Below, in pieces: positions 1 to 8,835 of a DNA stretch of 25,415 nucleotides (position 1 is its first letter; each line of letters opens with the position of its first letter). This DNA is from an uncultured Clostridium sp. Lineage in GTDB: Bacteria; Bacillota_A; Clostridia; TANB77; CAG-508. Below the pieces are notes generated by a model. That model did no database searches, had not been told where the DNA came from, and worked only from the letters and a program-made list of their open reading frames with translations. The translations under genes and the position numbers were made by a program. The stretch spans positions 1 through 25,415 of the forward strand of contig CAMXLV010000013.1 of the NCBI GenBank assembly GCA_947244675.1. Reading direction: 5' to 3'.

Positions 1-1498
1 TTAAGTAAAGCAAGTACAGCAAAAGATGCAACTAAACAAGAAGAAGGAAGAGAAATTATAAGATTAGCCATAGAAGAGATGAGAATAGAAAAATTAGAAA
101 AAGGAGAAAAGTTAACATTAGATTATATTGGTGATTTTATTCATGAAAAATTAAAAATAGAAAAAGAAGATGTTACCAAAAATGGAGATCCAGCAGAAAC
201 GGTAGATGTTATCTATAATGATTATGAATATGAAATTGATGATCGTTATCAGATAACTCTATTAGGTAGCACAAAAGGAAGAGTAACTATTACTGCTCTT
301 TATGAAAAAACAGGTAATACAGGTATAATTTATGTAACCGCACAAACAGAAGATGAAAAAGGAATCAGAAGAATTATAAAACCAGATGGAACTATACAAG
401 AATATACTAAACAAGAAAAAGAAGTATCTATTTCTTATCCTGTAACACAAAGTGGTAGTTATAAATTTATGGCAGAAGGCAATAATGATAGCAAAAGAAG
501 TAAAACGGTTATAGTGAATGATCTTGATTATTTTGCTGTTACATTTGATCAAACTAGTGACTTTTTAACAATAGAAAATGCTTACCTAAAAAGCAAAGAA
601 ACTTTATCAACAGAACAAAATGAAATTTTATCAGAAGCATCTGGATTTGTCGAAAATTCAACACTATGTGGCATTACTGGACAATTATCTGATCTTTCTT
701 TAACATTACTTGGCATTTCACGTGACTTGTTTATGAATGATTACTATTTATATGATCGATACAGTGCTACTATAAGAAAAGAATATGTTGAACGGAACTT
801 GGTCAAACTGGGCACAAACATCAAATCAAGATTTTGCATCTAATACGTATGGTTTTGCTAGCTATTCTTTAAATCCTACTGATGGTACTTTTACTGTATC
901 TGGTAATGTTGATTATCATAGTATTGCTTATTCTAAAAAAACATACTATGGGCCATTGCGTACTAATATAGGCATTACTTCTAGTAATGTTGGAAATACT
1001 CTAACTCGTTATCGCTATTATGGTGATCCAGATAAATTTCATAAACCAGATGCTGAGTATCAAACTATGACATCTGTTTTAAAAGAATTTAAAAGTGTTG
1101 GAAATTTTGAAGAAGAAATTATTGCCAAAGCAGGAACTTATGAAGATGAATCTTATGTAGGTGAAAAATATTATAAGCTAAAAGAACAAGCTAGACCTTA
1201 TTATTTGTATAAATATATAGATAAAGAAATAAAAACAACTTATGATGTACAAAATAAAATAATTTATACTAAGAAAATCAATTTGGGAAATGGAAAAGAG
1301 AATGTTAAAATTTTAGTAAATTCTAATGATAGTAATTATAAGTTATCAATTTCAAATGATAACTCTAATTGGAATCAAATAGAAGATAATGCCATATTAA
1401 ATGGTGAAGTAAATATTCCATTATCAGAACAATGGAAGGAAATTTATATAAAAATAGAAAGAAATAATAGTAATATTCATGAAGTTATTGTTAGATAG
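1..1498 (+). CDS. Prepilin-like surface protein, 3' part, with +1 frameshift at CGG (793)
   Basis: The frame is open from base 1, so the true start lies upstream. The first residues visible (LSKASTAKDATKQEEG) look like the stretch that follows the hydrophobic helix of type IV prepilin-like proteins in Clostridia; this is inference because the helix is outside the window. The first frame ends at 843. The second frame, closed upstream by a stop at 773-775, continues to 1498 with a clear SNWAQTSNQDFASNTYGF run. The shift must lie within 776-843. The in-frame CGG at 793-795 fits: skipping its C joins KEYVE to GTWSNWAQ. A lost A in the run at 777-780 would also fit. The joined product is at least 498 residues, probably exported and rich in beta structure. 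I recognise no catalytic domain. A strong terminator follows. Confidence 0.6.
793..796 (+). other. Putative +1 recoding site CGG-A (site 1)
   Basis: The zero frame reads GTT GAA CGG AAC TTG. Skipping the C gives GAA GGA ACT TGG TCA, which continues into the 3' frame. This is the least certain of the three sites because no conserved motif fixes the exact junction. Confidence 0.45.
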
Positions 1499-1502
1499 TT
1501 AT

Positions 1503-1538
1503 AAAAACATCACTTAAAAAATTTAGGTGATGTTTTTT
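1503..1538 (+). terminator. Rho-independent terminator after the prepilin-like gene
   Basis: Inverted arms AAAACATCAC (1504-1513) and GTGATGTTTT (1527-1536) enclose a 13-nt loop and run into a T tract. Confidence 0.85.
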
Positions 1539-1551
1539 AAATTTTTCTCCA

Positions 1552-1580
1552 TTGACAAACCCCAAGAAAAAGGCTAAAAT
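1552..1580 (+). promoter_or_regulatory. Promoter of corA
   Basis: TTGACA at 1552-1557, a 17-bp spacer, and TAAAAT at 1575-1580. The -35 box contains the TTG that makes the open frame appear to begin at 1552, so translation cannot start there. Confidence 0.8.
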
Positions 1581-1605
1581 AGAAGAAGAGAAGTCAAAAG
1601 GGGTG

Positions 1606-2562
1606 ATGGATTTGCTAAAAATATACAAAACAACAGAAGAAACAAATAAAATGGAGGAAATTAAAGAATTCCAAAAAGGTTCTTGGGTTAATTTGGTAAA
1701 TCCGTCGGAAAATGAAATTAAGAAAGTTTGCGAAAATATTGGTATAGAAGAAGATTTTATTCGTGATGCTTTAGATGACGAAGAAAAGGCAAGAATTGAT
1801 CATGAAGATGATGATAATACTACTTTATTTATTGTAGATGTTCCCATAATAGAAAAAAGTGATGAAAATGATATTTATGTTACTATGCCTCTTGGTATGA
1901 TTGTAGTTAGAGATGATTTTTTTATTACAGTTTCTTTGAAAAAAAATAAAATTATTGAAGATTTTGAAAAGAAGAAAATTAAAAATGTGCAAACTTTTAA
2001 GAAAACTAGGTTTATTTTTCAAATTTTATATTTGAATTCTTCTTATTATTTGAGTTTCTTAAAACAGATTAATAAGGAAACAGAAATTGCGGAATATATT
2101 TTGAAGAATTCTATGAAGAATAAAGAACTTTTAAAACTTTTGAGTTTAGAAAAAGGATTGGTTTATTTTACTACTTCTTTAAAGTCTAATGAAATTGTAA
2201 TGGAAAAAACAATGAGAGGTAAGATTGTAAAGTTATATGAAGATGATGAGGAAATTTTGGAAGATGCTATTACGGAGAATCGTCAAGCAATTGAGATGGC
2301 ACAAATTTATAGTAATATTTTAAATGGAACTATGGATGCCTATGCTTCTATTATTTCTAATAATTTGAATGGTGTTATGAAATTTTTAACTTCGATTACT
2401 ATTGTTTTAGCTGTTCCTACTATGATTTCAAGCTTTTGGGGTATGAATGTAGGCTTACCATTTCAAAATAGTCCTTTTGGATTTGTTTTTATGATTTTAA
2501 TTTCTGTTATTTTAACTTTACTTGTGACATACTGGTTAAAAAAGAAAGATATGTTAAATTAA
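1606..2562 (+). CDS. corA: CorA-family Mg2+/divalent cation transporter
   Basis: CorA proteins are homopentameric inner-membrane channels for Mg2+ (also Co2+/Ni2+). The protein shows the early WVNLVNP motif of the cytoplasmic domain, a long helical middle, and two C-terminal membrane helices. The first helix is followed by the signature GMN in SSFWGMNVGLP and the second by a basic tail. Length is about 318 residues, normal for the family. The open frame extends up to 1552, but that region is the promoter. The GGGGTG ribosome site at 1600-1605 is very close to the ATG at 1606 and better spaced for the in-frame TTG at 1612, which would give MLKIYKTT, a typical CorA beginning. It is a single-gene unit ending at a terminator shared with the convergent capA-like gene. 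Confidence 0.93.
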   Translation: MDLLKIYKTTEETNKMEEIKEFQKGSWVNLVNPSENEIKKVCENIGIEEDFIRDALDDEEKARIDHEDDDNTTLFIVDVPIIEKSDENDIYVTMPLGMIVVRDDFFITVSLKKNKIIEDFEKKKIKNVQTFKKTRFIFQILYLNSSYYLSFLKQINKETEIAEYILKNSMKNKELLKLLSLEKGLVYFTTSLKSNEIVMEKTMRGKIVKLYEDDEEILEDAITENRQAIEMAQIYSNILNGTMDAYASIISNNLNGVMKFLTSITIVLAVPTMISSFWGMNVGLPFQNSPFGFVFMILISVILTLLVTYWLKKKDMLN

Positions 2563-2589
2563 AAAAGTTCGTTTTAAACGAACTTTTTT
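2561..2589. terminator. Bidirectional terminator between corA and the capA-like gene
   Basis: AAAAAAGTTCGTTT pairs with AAACGAACTTTTTT, giving A-tract/T-tract flanks that work in both directions for the two convergent genes. Confidence 0.88.
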
Positions 2590-2592
2590 GTT

Positions 2593-3903
2593 TTATTTTA
2601 TTTCTGGACCTACTATCGTTGTTATTTTTTGTAGTTGTGTTTTTAAATTGTTATATAGTGCTTGGGAAATAGCTGGCTTTACTCCATTGTTTTGATCTGT
2701 TTCATAATTTTCAATTTCTTTTTTAATATCTAATATTTTCATTTTCCTAAGTGGCATTGATGTGTCTTTATACATATAAATTGGTATGTATTCTGCTTTG
2801 TCAATGGTGATTTTTCCTTCCACCTGCTTTGTGATTTTTAGGTTTAATATGATAGAGTTTCTTGTGTTTTCTGCATTTTGATCACATATAAAGTTTCCTA
2901 AAGCATAAATAATAAATCCGTCTTTTGTGGTTCCATCTTCTAATGTTATGGTTCTTTTCTCCATTGGTTCTAATACATGTGGATGGTTTCCTAAGATAAT
3001 ATCTACTCCATTTTGGAAGAGAAAGTCTGCTAGTTCTTTTTGTTCTTCATTAGCGGTGGTTCTGTATTCTGTTCCCCAATGCATACAAGAAATGATGATC
3101 TGGGCTTCTTGTTCTTTGGCACTTTTTATGTCTTTTTGTATTTGCTCTTTATTGATTAGATTGACACTAAATTCTTTTCCAGAAGGAATTGGTATTCCAT
3201 TGGTTCCATAGGTATAGTTTAGGATAGCTATTTTGATTCCTTTTACATATTTGAATAAGATTTTGTCTCTATCTTCTTGGGTTTGATAGGTTCCTACATG
3301 TGAAATATCAGCTGCGTCTAATACATCAATGGTTCTAGATAGTCCATCAAATCCCATATCTAAGCAATGGTTTCCTGCTGTTGTTAAGACATCTATTCCT
3401 AGTTTTTTTAAGTCATAGGCTAAGTCATCTGGTGAATTAAAGGTAGGATAATTGCTATATCCCCTATCTTTACCAGCAAAACTTGTTTCTAAGCTTCCTA
3501 TTGCTAGATCTCCTATTTTGATGTAACGGTTGATGTTTTCAAACACATAAGAAAAGTTATATTGATCTTCTTCTTTTTGATAGGCATCCATATATTGTGT
3601 GTTATGACACATGATATCTCCTATGGCTGTTAGCGTAAATGTTGTACTAGTTGGCTCTTTGATTTCTACTTGTTCTTCTGTTTCTTTATTGTTTTGGGCT
3701 TGTGCTTGTTCTAAGGTTTCGTTTACTTCTTTTAAAAAGTTTTGGTGGTTGAAGTATTGGTTTGCCTGATAAATTATTATGATAACCAATAACATGGTGA
3801 TTAGTATACCTACTCCTATACTTAAGTATTTTACTGTTTTTTGGTTTAGATTTGCTATTTCTTGTGCTTTTGTTGGTTTATGACCTCTTTTATTTCTTCT
3901 CAT
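2593..3903 (-). CDS. CapA/PgsA-family membrane-anchored metallophosphoesterase
   Basis: This family (PGA_cap) includes proteins linked to poly-gamma-glutamate capsule synthesis, but many members outside pgs operons have unknown targets. Visible motifs in order: one membrane anchor at about residues 26-46, a charged linker, AIGDIMCH, LETSF, TAGNHCLDMG, CMHWGTEY, LGNHPHVLEP and YALGNFI. These are the metal-binding Asp/His/Asn blocks of a calcineurin-like fold, so the outside-facing domain looks intact. No pgsB or pgsC homologue is nearby, so capsule synthesis is not supported by context. I chose the ATG at 3903 (436 residues). A longer reading from a TTG at 3969 would start inside the apparent -35 box. 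Confidence 0.85.
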   Translation of the reverse strand: MRRNKRGHKPTKAQEIANLNQKTVKYLSIGVGILITMLLVIIIIYQANQYFNHQNFLKEVNETLEQAQAQNNKETEEQVEIKEPTSTTFTLTAIGDIMCHNTQYMDAYQKEEDQYNFSYVFENINRYIKIGDLAIGSLETSFAGKDRGYSNYPTFNSPDDLAYDLKKLGIDVLTTAGNHCLDMGFDGLSRTIDVLDAADISHVGTYQTQEDRDKILFKYVKGIKIAILNYTYGTNGIPIPSGKEFSVNLINKEQIQKDIKSAKEQEAQIIISCMHWGTEYRTTANEEQKELADFLFQNGVDIILGNHPHVLEPMEKRTITLEDGTTKDGFIIYALGNFICDQNAENTRNSIILNLKITKQVEGKITIDKAEYIPIYMYKDTSMPLRKMKILDIKKEIENYETDQNNGVKPAISQALYNNLKTQLQKITTIVGPEIK

Positions 3904-3940
3904 TTTGGGATTGTTATCCTTTCCTTTTTTCTTTATTTCT

Positions 3941-3969
3941 AAGTTATCACAGATATGGTTTTTTTTCAA
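3941..3969 (-). promoter_or_regulatory. Possible promoter of the capA-like gene
   Basis: On the minus strand TTGAAA (3969-3964), a 17-bp spacer and TAACTT (3946-3941). The -10 box is weak, but the position suits a start at 3903 and explains why the frame extends to a TTG at 3969. Confidence 0.4.
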
Positions 3970-3987
3970 GTAAAGTTTTTAAAGACA

Positions 3988-4016
3988 TTGCTTTTATTTG
4001 GTTCAACTGATATAAT
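3988..4016 (+). promoter_or_regulatory. Extended -10 promoter of the membrane glycosyltransferase-like gene
   Basis: TTGCTT (3988-3993), a 17-bp spacer, and TATAAT (4011-4016) preceded by TG one base upstream. This is an extended -10 promoter in the divergent region. Confidence 0.75.
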
Positions 4017-4047
4017 TTTTTTAGTTTAAAGATTATAATCGAGAGGA

Positions 4048-5754
4048 ATGAGCCTATTGAAAGAAAAAACGAAATTTCTAATTATACTATTTATTAATGT
4101 TGTTATATTTGGAATTGTTAATATAATGTTTGATGTTAAATATGAACAAGTAGATGATTTTATCATTTATAATTTGTATTCTGGCTTAGATGGTACTTAT
4201 AATTTTCATGGGATATACATACATCCATTTTTGTGTATTTTATTGAGTATGTTGTATCGAATTAGTTCTATTATAAATTGGCATAGTATATTTTTATTAA
4301 TTATGCAATTTTTGTGTTTTTCTTTAATTGGGTTTCTTATTGTAAAAAAACATAATAATGGAATTTCCATCATCCTTTATACGATATTTGCTAGTATTTT
4401 TTATCCTACTTTACTTATGCTAGTTCAATATACATCTGTATCTGCTTTGTTACTATTAACGTCCTTTATTTTACTAGTTGATAGGATGGAACAAAAAGAT
4501 TTTACTAATAAAAAATATGAATTATTACTATTTTTATTATTTACTTTTGGTATTATGTTACGATTGCAATCTTTACTTATTATATTGCCTTTTATGGGAA
4601 TTTATTTTATTTTATATATGATAGAATATTTTAAAAAGAATATAGAGAAACAACATTTTATTAAAATGATTTTTTATTATATCATATTGTTTATTATTAC
4701 AGTAATTATTTATATTACTAATTTAGTTATCTATCATATGGATCCTGTTTATAGAGAATATACAGAATTTAATACGGCAAGGAGTGCTTTACATGATATA
4801 ATTCATATTGATTATGAAAAAAATAAAGAAATTTTTGATGAAATAGGTTGGTCCTCCAATGACTTTTTTATGTTTAATACTTTTAATTTTGGAGATGAAA
4901 ATATTTATACGAAAGAAAATATCAAAAAATTATTAGGTTATATGGAACAAAAAGATGAACAAATTGTTTTTACAAAAGATTTGAATCAAGTAGTAAATGA
5001 TTTTAAATCAGAAATGTCTAATACTTATATATACATATCCATATTGTTTTTTAGTATTTTTCTATTTAGTTTATTTAATGGTAACAAGATAAAGTATAAT
5101 GTATTACTATTTATTATAACTATAGCTATCCATCTTCTATTTATTGGCATAAATAGAAGTATGTTACGAGTAGTTATTCCAGAATATATTTTATCCACTG
5201 CATTGATTTTATATAATATAAAATTGAATTGTTCTAATAAGATAAATGATAGTAATAAAAATTGTGCTATATTAATAATGATGATTATTATGATTTGTTA
5301 CTCATCTTGTACGAAATACAATTATAATTATAAATTAGGAGATTATCAAAGTTCAAAAGATTTGATTAGCTATACAAATGCTCATAAAGAAAATGTATAT
5401 TTATATACAGTCCCATCATTACAATTTAGATATTTAGCTTATTCTGTTTATCAAATGCCTCCTAAAAATTCATTTTCTAATTTAAGGGTTCTTGGTGGCT
5501 GGGATATGTATACGCAAAATTATTATGATTTTAAGGAAAGATTTGACTTGGATGGAACATTTTTGGATTTGCTCAAAGATAATGTGTATTTAGTTGATGG
5601 TGATGTTTTTTGGTCAGGTGTATCTTATCATAATTATAAAGCAAATATATTTTATGCCATTAAACAACATTATGATATTGATGTTGAATGTAAGGAGATT
5701 GAACAATTTGATAATTTAAAGATTTATAAAGTTTATGCTATTAAAGATAATTGA
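4048..5754 (+). CDS. Polytopic membrane protein, GT-C glycosyltransferase-like
   Basis: The 568-residue product has roughly ten hydrophobic segments in the first two thirds and a hydrophilic C-terminal domain of about 140 residues. The first loop carries DDFIIYNLYSG followed by a membrane-entry segment with HPFLCILLSMLYR. This acidic first loop plus many helices resembles GT-C enzymes that use polyprenyl-linked sugars (GtrII-like proteins), so a role in surface polysaccharide or lipid-linked glycan modification is plausible but inferred. The GAGAGGA ribosome site nearly touches the ATG at 4048, and an in-frame TTG at 4057 has better spacing. The gene is divergent from the capA-like gene and has no obvious terminator. 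Confidence 0.6.
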   Translation: MSLLKEKTKFLIILFINVVIFGIVNIMFDVKYEQVDDFIIYNLYSGLDGTYNFHGIYIHPFLCILLSMLYRISSIINWHSIFLLIMQFLCFSLIGFLIVKKHNNGISIILYTIFASIFYPTLLMLVQYTSVSALLLLTSFILLVDRMEQKDFTNKKYELLLFLLFTFGIMLRLQSLLIILPFMGIYFILYMIEYFKKNIEKQHFIKMIFYYIILFIITVIIYITNLVIYHMDPVYREYTEFNTARSALHDIIHIDYEKNKEIFDEIGWSSNDFFMFNTFNFGDENIYTKENIKKLLGYMEQKDEQIVFTKDLNQVVNDFKSEMSNTYIYISILFFSIFLFSLFNGNKIKYNVLLFIITIAIHLLFIGINRSMLRVVIPEYILSTALILYNIKLNCSNKINDSNKNCAILIMMIIMICYSSCTKYNYNYKLGDYQSSKDLISYTNAHKENVYLYTVPSLQFRYLAYSVYQMPPKNSFSNLRVLGGWDMYTQNYYDFKERFDLDGTFLDLLKDNVYLVDGDVFWSGVSYHNYKANIFYAIKQHYDIDVECKEIEQFDNLKIYKVYAIKDN

Positions 5755-5940
5755 TATAAGAAGGATAAAAAATATGGAGAAAAGTTGAAAAATCCAGCGT
5801 CAATTAATATTTATAAAATGAAATAAAAGATTTATCTATTAAGCAATTAGCATTGTATAATCAAAAAGGGATTATTGAAGAAAGTTAATAAAGCTGCTTA
5901 AATTGGGGAGTACTGTATTTTTATAAGAAGTTTTATTATA
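5755..5940. other. Intergenic stretch with a possible decayed coding remnant
   Basis: Short plus-strand fragments in different frames look protein-like: KLKNPASINIYKMK, then after a stop and frame change KDLSIKQLALYNQKGIIEES ending near 5889. I recognise no family. It may be the debris of a lost gene. No RNA or terminator is clear. Confidence 0.3.
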
Positions 5941-6075
5941 TCAGTAAAAGTTCGTTAAGCTAGCATGGATATATAATTCTCCCCTATATGATGTTTTCCA
6001 ACTTCTAGTTTCAACTTTTTTCTTTCCTTCTTTTATTAACGTTGCATAAGGCTCTGTTAAACTTAGTACTTTCAT
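5941..6075 (-). pseudogene. Truncated ASCH-domain protein (44 aa)
   Basis: From the ATG at 6075 the protein reads MKVLSLTEPYATLIKEGKKK, then VETRSWKTSYRGELYIHAS, the N-terminal core of ASCH domains (PUA-like fold, thought to bind RNA or modified nucleosides). A good AGGAGA ribosome site precedes the ATG. It stops after 44 residues, whereas ASCH proteins usually exceed 100, and I find no continuation downstream in any frame. The 3' part therefore appears deleted. The longer open frame upstream to 6384 only runs through the tRNA-Lys gene and is not coding. Translation may still occur, but a functional product is unlikely. Confidence 0.65.
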
Positions 6076-6187
6076 ATTTATCTCCTCTTTTCTTCGTTGT
6101 CTAAATTTATTTTTATTTTCATAAGGCTCTTCTTTAAAATAACTATATAATTTACTTATTTTTTCATATAATATCACAAAAATAAGC

Positions 6188-6228
6188 AAAAAAATAGATT
6201 TTAGATATTTAATTTTATATCTAAAATC
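6188..6228 (-). terminator. Terminator of tRNA-Lys(CTT)
   Basis: A perfect 12-bp stem (GATTTTAGATAT with ATATCTAAAATC) lies just after the tRNA 3' end and is followed on the minus strand by a T tract. Confidence 0.85.
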
Positions 6229-6236
6229 GCTATAAA

Positions 6237-6312
6237 TGGTGCGCCATAGAGGATTCGAACCTCCGACCATCAGATTAAGAGTCTGCTGCTCTACCAACTG
6301 AGCTAATGGCGC
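6237..6312 (-). tRNA. tRNA-Lys (anticodon CTT)
   Basis: A full cloverleaf of 76 nt on the minus strand. The acceptor GCGCCAT pairs with ATGGCGC, the discriminator is A, and CCA is encoded. The D arm is GCTCAGTTGGTAGAGC, the anticodon loop is CTCTTAA, and the T loop is TTCGAAT. The first anticodon-stem pair (27-43) looks like a G-A mismatch. Confidence 0.95.
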
Positions 6313-6434
6313 ATATATAAAATTTTGTTTTCCAGTTCGCTCTTTTTTTAGAGTAGAAAACTGTGAATAAATTAGGACACCCATTAATTTATTAATATTA
6401 TCAAATACTTTGTTATATCAATTAACTTATAGTA

Positions 6435-6485
6435 GGATAGTTTTAATCAAGAGTCCTTTACTCTGCTAACTGATCTAGCTATCCA
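6435..6485 (-). pseudogene. tRNA-like remnant lacking the T arm
   Basis: On the minus strand the sequence starts GGATAGCTAGATCAGTTAGC and ends ACTATCC. The ends can pair (GGATAG with CTATCC), the middle resembles a D arm, and AAAGGACTCTTGATT resembles an anticodon arm with CTT. There is no T arm. It could be a decayed tRNA. Read on the plus strand, the same pairing followed by a T tract (6485-6492) could instead be a terminator or structured RNA. Confidence 0.4.
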
Positions 6486-6528
6486 TTTTTTTTGCAATCT
6501 TTTCTAATTATAGTACCTTTTGAAGGAC

Positions 6529-6557
6529 TTGTCAAGGATTTTTTTATCTTGTATTCT
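6529..6557 (+). promoter_or_regulatory. Possible promoter reading toward the vanW 3' end
   Basis: TTGTCA (6529-6534), a 17-bp spacer and TATTCT (6552-6557), followed by an AAAGGAG-like site at 6584-6590. No convincing gene follows because the frame from 6593 is antisense to vanW. It might make a short RNA ending near 6650. Confidence 0.3.
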
Positions 6558-6615
6558 ATGTTGCATTTTTTATATGCAAGAACGAAAGGAGCATGATTAG
6601 AAATTTTTTCTATAC

Positions 6616-6650
6616 AACAAAAAAAGTGAAACTTAAAATTTTCACTTTTC
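6616..6650 (-). terminator. Terminator of the VanW gene
   Basis: AAAAGTGAAA and TTTTCACTTTT pair around a short loop. On the minus strand a T tract follows, about 30 nt after the vanW stop codon. Confidence 0.75.
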
Positions 6651-6676
6651 TTGAATGTTCTTTTAATATAGTTTTT

Positions 6677-8680
6677 CTAAACAACTGGTTTTTCTTGTGG
6701 CAGTTGTGTTGTGTTAGCATCTTGACTAGGATTATTTGGCATAGGTTCTGTTTGGTTTGGTGCTTGTTCTTCTGGTGTTGTATTTGTTTCTTCTGTCACA
6801 GGAGGTTCTGGTGTTACTAATTCTCCATTTGTTCCTTTTATAATAATTCTAGACATTGCATCATAAGTATCTTTAGAAAGTAATGTAGTTGAAATGACTT
6901 TTCCATTTAAAATTTTGTTAATATAGGTTTCTGTTTTTAATCCGTTAGCTCCTTTTTGTTTAATTTTTTCAGTTCCTGCTGGTAAGGTAGGATCTTCTTC
7001 ATATTTTGTGGCAAATGGTATAGATGCTATGTTTTTGGTGGTAAATGTAAAGGTATATTCATTTTCCTCTTTGATTCCATACATAGAAACAGTAGCGATT
7101 CCGTTTTTGGCTGTTGCTACAATTCTTACTGGATATTTTCTTGTGTTTTTAAATTTAAAGTCTGTCATTCCATATACTACAGTAGCATCTCTTCCTGCTG
7201 GAACATAAGAAGTCACAAATTGATGATTTCTTCTTTCTACAATTTCTAAGTTGGCTGTTAAGACTGTGTTATATAAGGTTGAAGATATTTGGCAAATACC
7301 TCCTCCTATTCCATCTACTACTTCTCCTCCTGAATAGATTTTTCCATTTCGATAACCAGCAGCTGCTGTTCTAGGTCCTAATGCTTTGTTATAAGAAAAG
7401 GTTTCTCCTGCTAAAATTACTTTTCCATTAATTTTTTGACAAGCTAATACGAGGTTGGCACTTCTGTCTACATCGGTTACATCATATCTGGTTGTAAAGG
7501 TTCCTACTTCATCTGGAAAGGCTTCTGGACCTATTTTATCAATGGTTATTTTAGGTTTAGTAATCGTTAGTTTTATGATATATTCTTCTTTTTCTTCTTT
7601 TAGTTGTTCTTTAGCCGCTTCTACGTCAAAGTCAATTCCTTCTACTTCTGGATATATAGTAAATGGATCTTTGGTATAATAAGCATCTTTTGCTTCTGTA
7701 TATACTTCTTCATGAATTTTGTCTATGTCGATTGGTTCTGGCTCTTTTTGTTTTACTGGTATTGCTAAATAATCTTCTTTGCTTTCTCTATTTTGTAGAT
7801 TTTGTTTTAGTTGTTCTAGTAGTTTTTCTGTGTCAATTATAATTCCTTCTTTTCCTTTGGTTATGATTAGTTCGTCTTCTTCTATAGCATGACTAGATTC
7901 TATAATCACTCCTGGTAAATTTACACCAATATCTTCTATCGTTTGTTTTGCTATGTCTTCATTTAACGTCATTTCTACTTCGATGTCTTTCTTTTGAATA
8001 AGTGTTTTTAAAATTTGATAGTTATTGATGAATAGGTTATCTTTTCTTCCTATTAAAAAGGCTTCTTCTACTGCTTTTTCGATTTGATAATTTACTTCGA
8101 TTAAACTAGGATTTATAGTGGTTTCATAGTCTTGGTATTGTATGGCTATTTCTTTTTCTTTTTTTGACTGATAGCTTTCTTCTATTTTTGCTTTTGCTTC
8201 TTCTTTTGTTAATCCTGATACCTCTATTTCTGCAATAGAAATTCCACTATTTATTTTTTGGCTTCCCATATTGATTATAGCAAAAATGGTGGAAAAGGTA
8301 GCAATGGCAATTACTAGTATTGCTATTGTTATGGGAAGTATTACTTTTCTTCTTCTATATTCTTTGGCTGTCATGTCTTTGTAGACCTTTTTCGATTGTT
8401 TTTCTATCTTTTCAAATTTTTTGTTTTCTGTTTCTTTTTTTGGGTTTTTTTCTTGTTCTTGTTTTGGATCTTTTTTGTTTGCTTCTTGTTTTACTTCCTT
8501 CTTTTTTTCACTTTGCTTTTTGTTTTCTTTGGTCTGCTCTTGTTTTTTGGTGTTTTGAGAAGCTTTTTCTTGGCTTTTTGGTGTCTTTTTTTGTTTTGCT
8601 TCTTCTTTTTGTTTTGGCTTTTGCTCTTTTGGTTCTTTCATTTTGCTTTCCTCCGTTTTTTCTTTTACTAACCCTTTCAT
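6677..8680 (-). CDS. VanW/G5-domain cell-wall protein with lysine/glutamate-rich N-terminus
   Basis: The 667-residue protein begins with about 110 residues made almost only of K, E, Q and N, predicted cytoplasmic. A membrane helix follows at about 113-138, then a large outside-facing part. Residues around 145-390 resemble repeated peptidoglycan-binding/VanW-associated modules. Residues around 400-535 form the VanW domain (AGETFSYNKALGPRT, GGGICQISSTLYN, NHQFVTSYVPAGRDATV). A G5-like domain (about 545-620, with GANGLKTETY) and a Pro/Thr/Gln-rich tail complete it. VanW proteins are common envelope proteins whose exact biochemical role is unsettled; the name does not imply vancomycin resistance, and no van genes are present. 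The gene has its own promoter and terminator and an AGGGGA ribosome site 8 nt before the ATG. Confidence 0.88.
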   Translation of the reverse strand: MKGLVKEKTEESKMKEPKEQKPKQKEEAKQKKTPKSQEKASQNTKKQEQTKENKKQSEKKKEVKQEANKKDPKQEQEKNPKKETENKKFEKIEKQSKKVYKDMTAKEYRRRKVILPITIAILVIAIATFSTIFAIINMGSQKINSGISIAEIEVSGLTKEEAKAKIEESYQSKKEKEIAIQYQDYETTINPSLIEVNYQIEKAVEEAFLIGRKDNLFINNYQILKTLIQKKDIEVEMTLNEDIAKQTIEDIGVNLPGVIIESSHAIEEDELIITKGKEGIIIDTEKLLEQLKQNLQNRESKEDYLAIPVKQKEPEPIDIDKIHEEVYTEAKDAYYTKDPFTIYPEVEGIDFDVEAAKEQLKEEKEEYIIKLTITKPKITIDKIGPEAFPDEVGTFTTRYDVTDVDRSANLVLACQKINGKVILAGETFSYNKALGPRTAAAGYRNGKIYSGGEVVDGIGGGICQISSTLYNTVLTANLEIVERRNHQFVTSYVPAGRDATVVYGMTDFKFKNTRKYPVRIVATAKNGIATVSMYGIKEENEYTFTFTTKNIASIPFATKYEEDPTLPAGTEKIKQKGANGLKTETYINKILNGKVISTTLLSKDTYDAMSRIIIKGTNGELVTPEPPVTEETNTTPEEQAPNQTEPMPNNPSQDANTTQLPQEKPVV

Positions 8681-8712
8681 ATTTTATTCCCCTTATTTAT
8701 TATTTCAAGTAA

Positions 8713-8741
8713 ATCTTACCACAATCTACGTTTTTTGACAA
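8713..8741 (-). promoter_or_regulatory. Promoter of the VanW gene
   Basis: On the minus strand TTGTCA (8741-8736), a 17-bp spacer and TAAGAT (8718-8713), about 33 nt before the ATG. Confidence 0.7.
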
Positions 8742-8835
8742 CTATCTTATTCATATTTTTTCTTAGTTCATTCTATGTTTTTGATTTGTTATTATTCCTT
8801 TTTGACAATTTTTTTGATTTTTTTTACAAAAATAC

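Noticed and set aside
1552..1605. Upstream TTG start for corA
   Set aside because: The TTG is part of the -35 box of a near-perfect promoter whose transcript would begin about 35 bases later.
6076..6384. Long N-terminal extension of the ASCH frame
   Set aside because: It includes the tRNA-Lys gene and its terminator; the ribosome site before 6075 marks the real start.
6593..6820. Small plus-strand gene after the promoter at 6529
   Set aside because: The ribosome site touches the ATG, and most of the frame is antisense to vanW with no protein-like composition.
6677..8680. Vancomycin-resistance gene
   Set aside because: VanW-domain proteins are widespread envelope proteins; no vanA/vanB ligase, vanH or vanX is present.
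8320..8712. Two overlapping Phe/Leu-rich plus-strand frames opposite the vanW start
   Set aside because: They are the complement of the lysine/glutamate-rich coding stretch; there is no ribosome site, and the composition is what AAA/GAA-type codons give in antisense.
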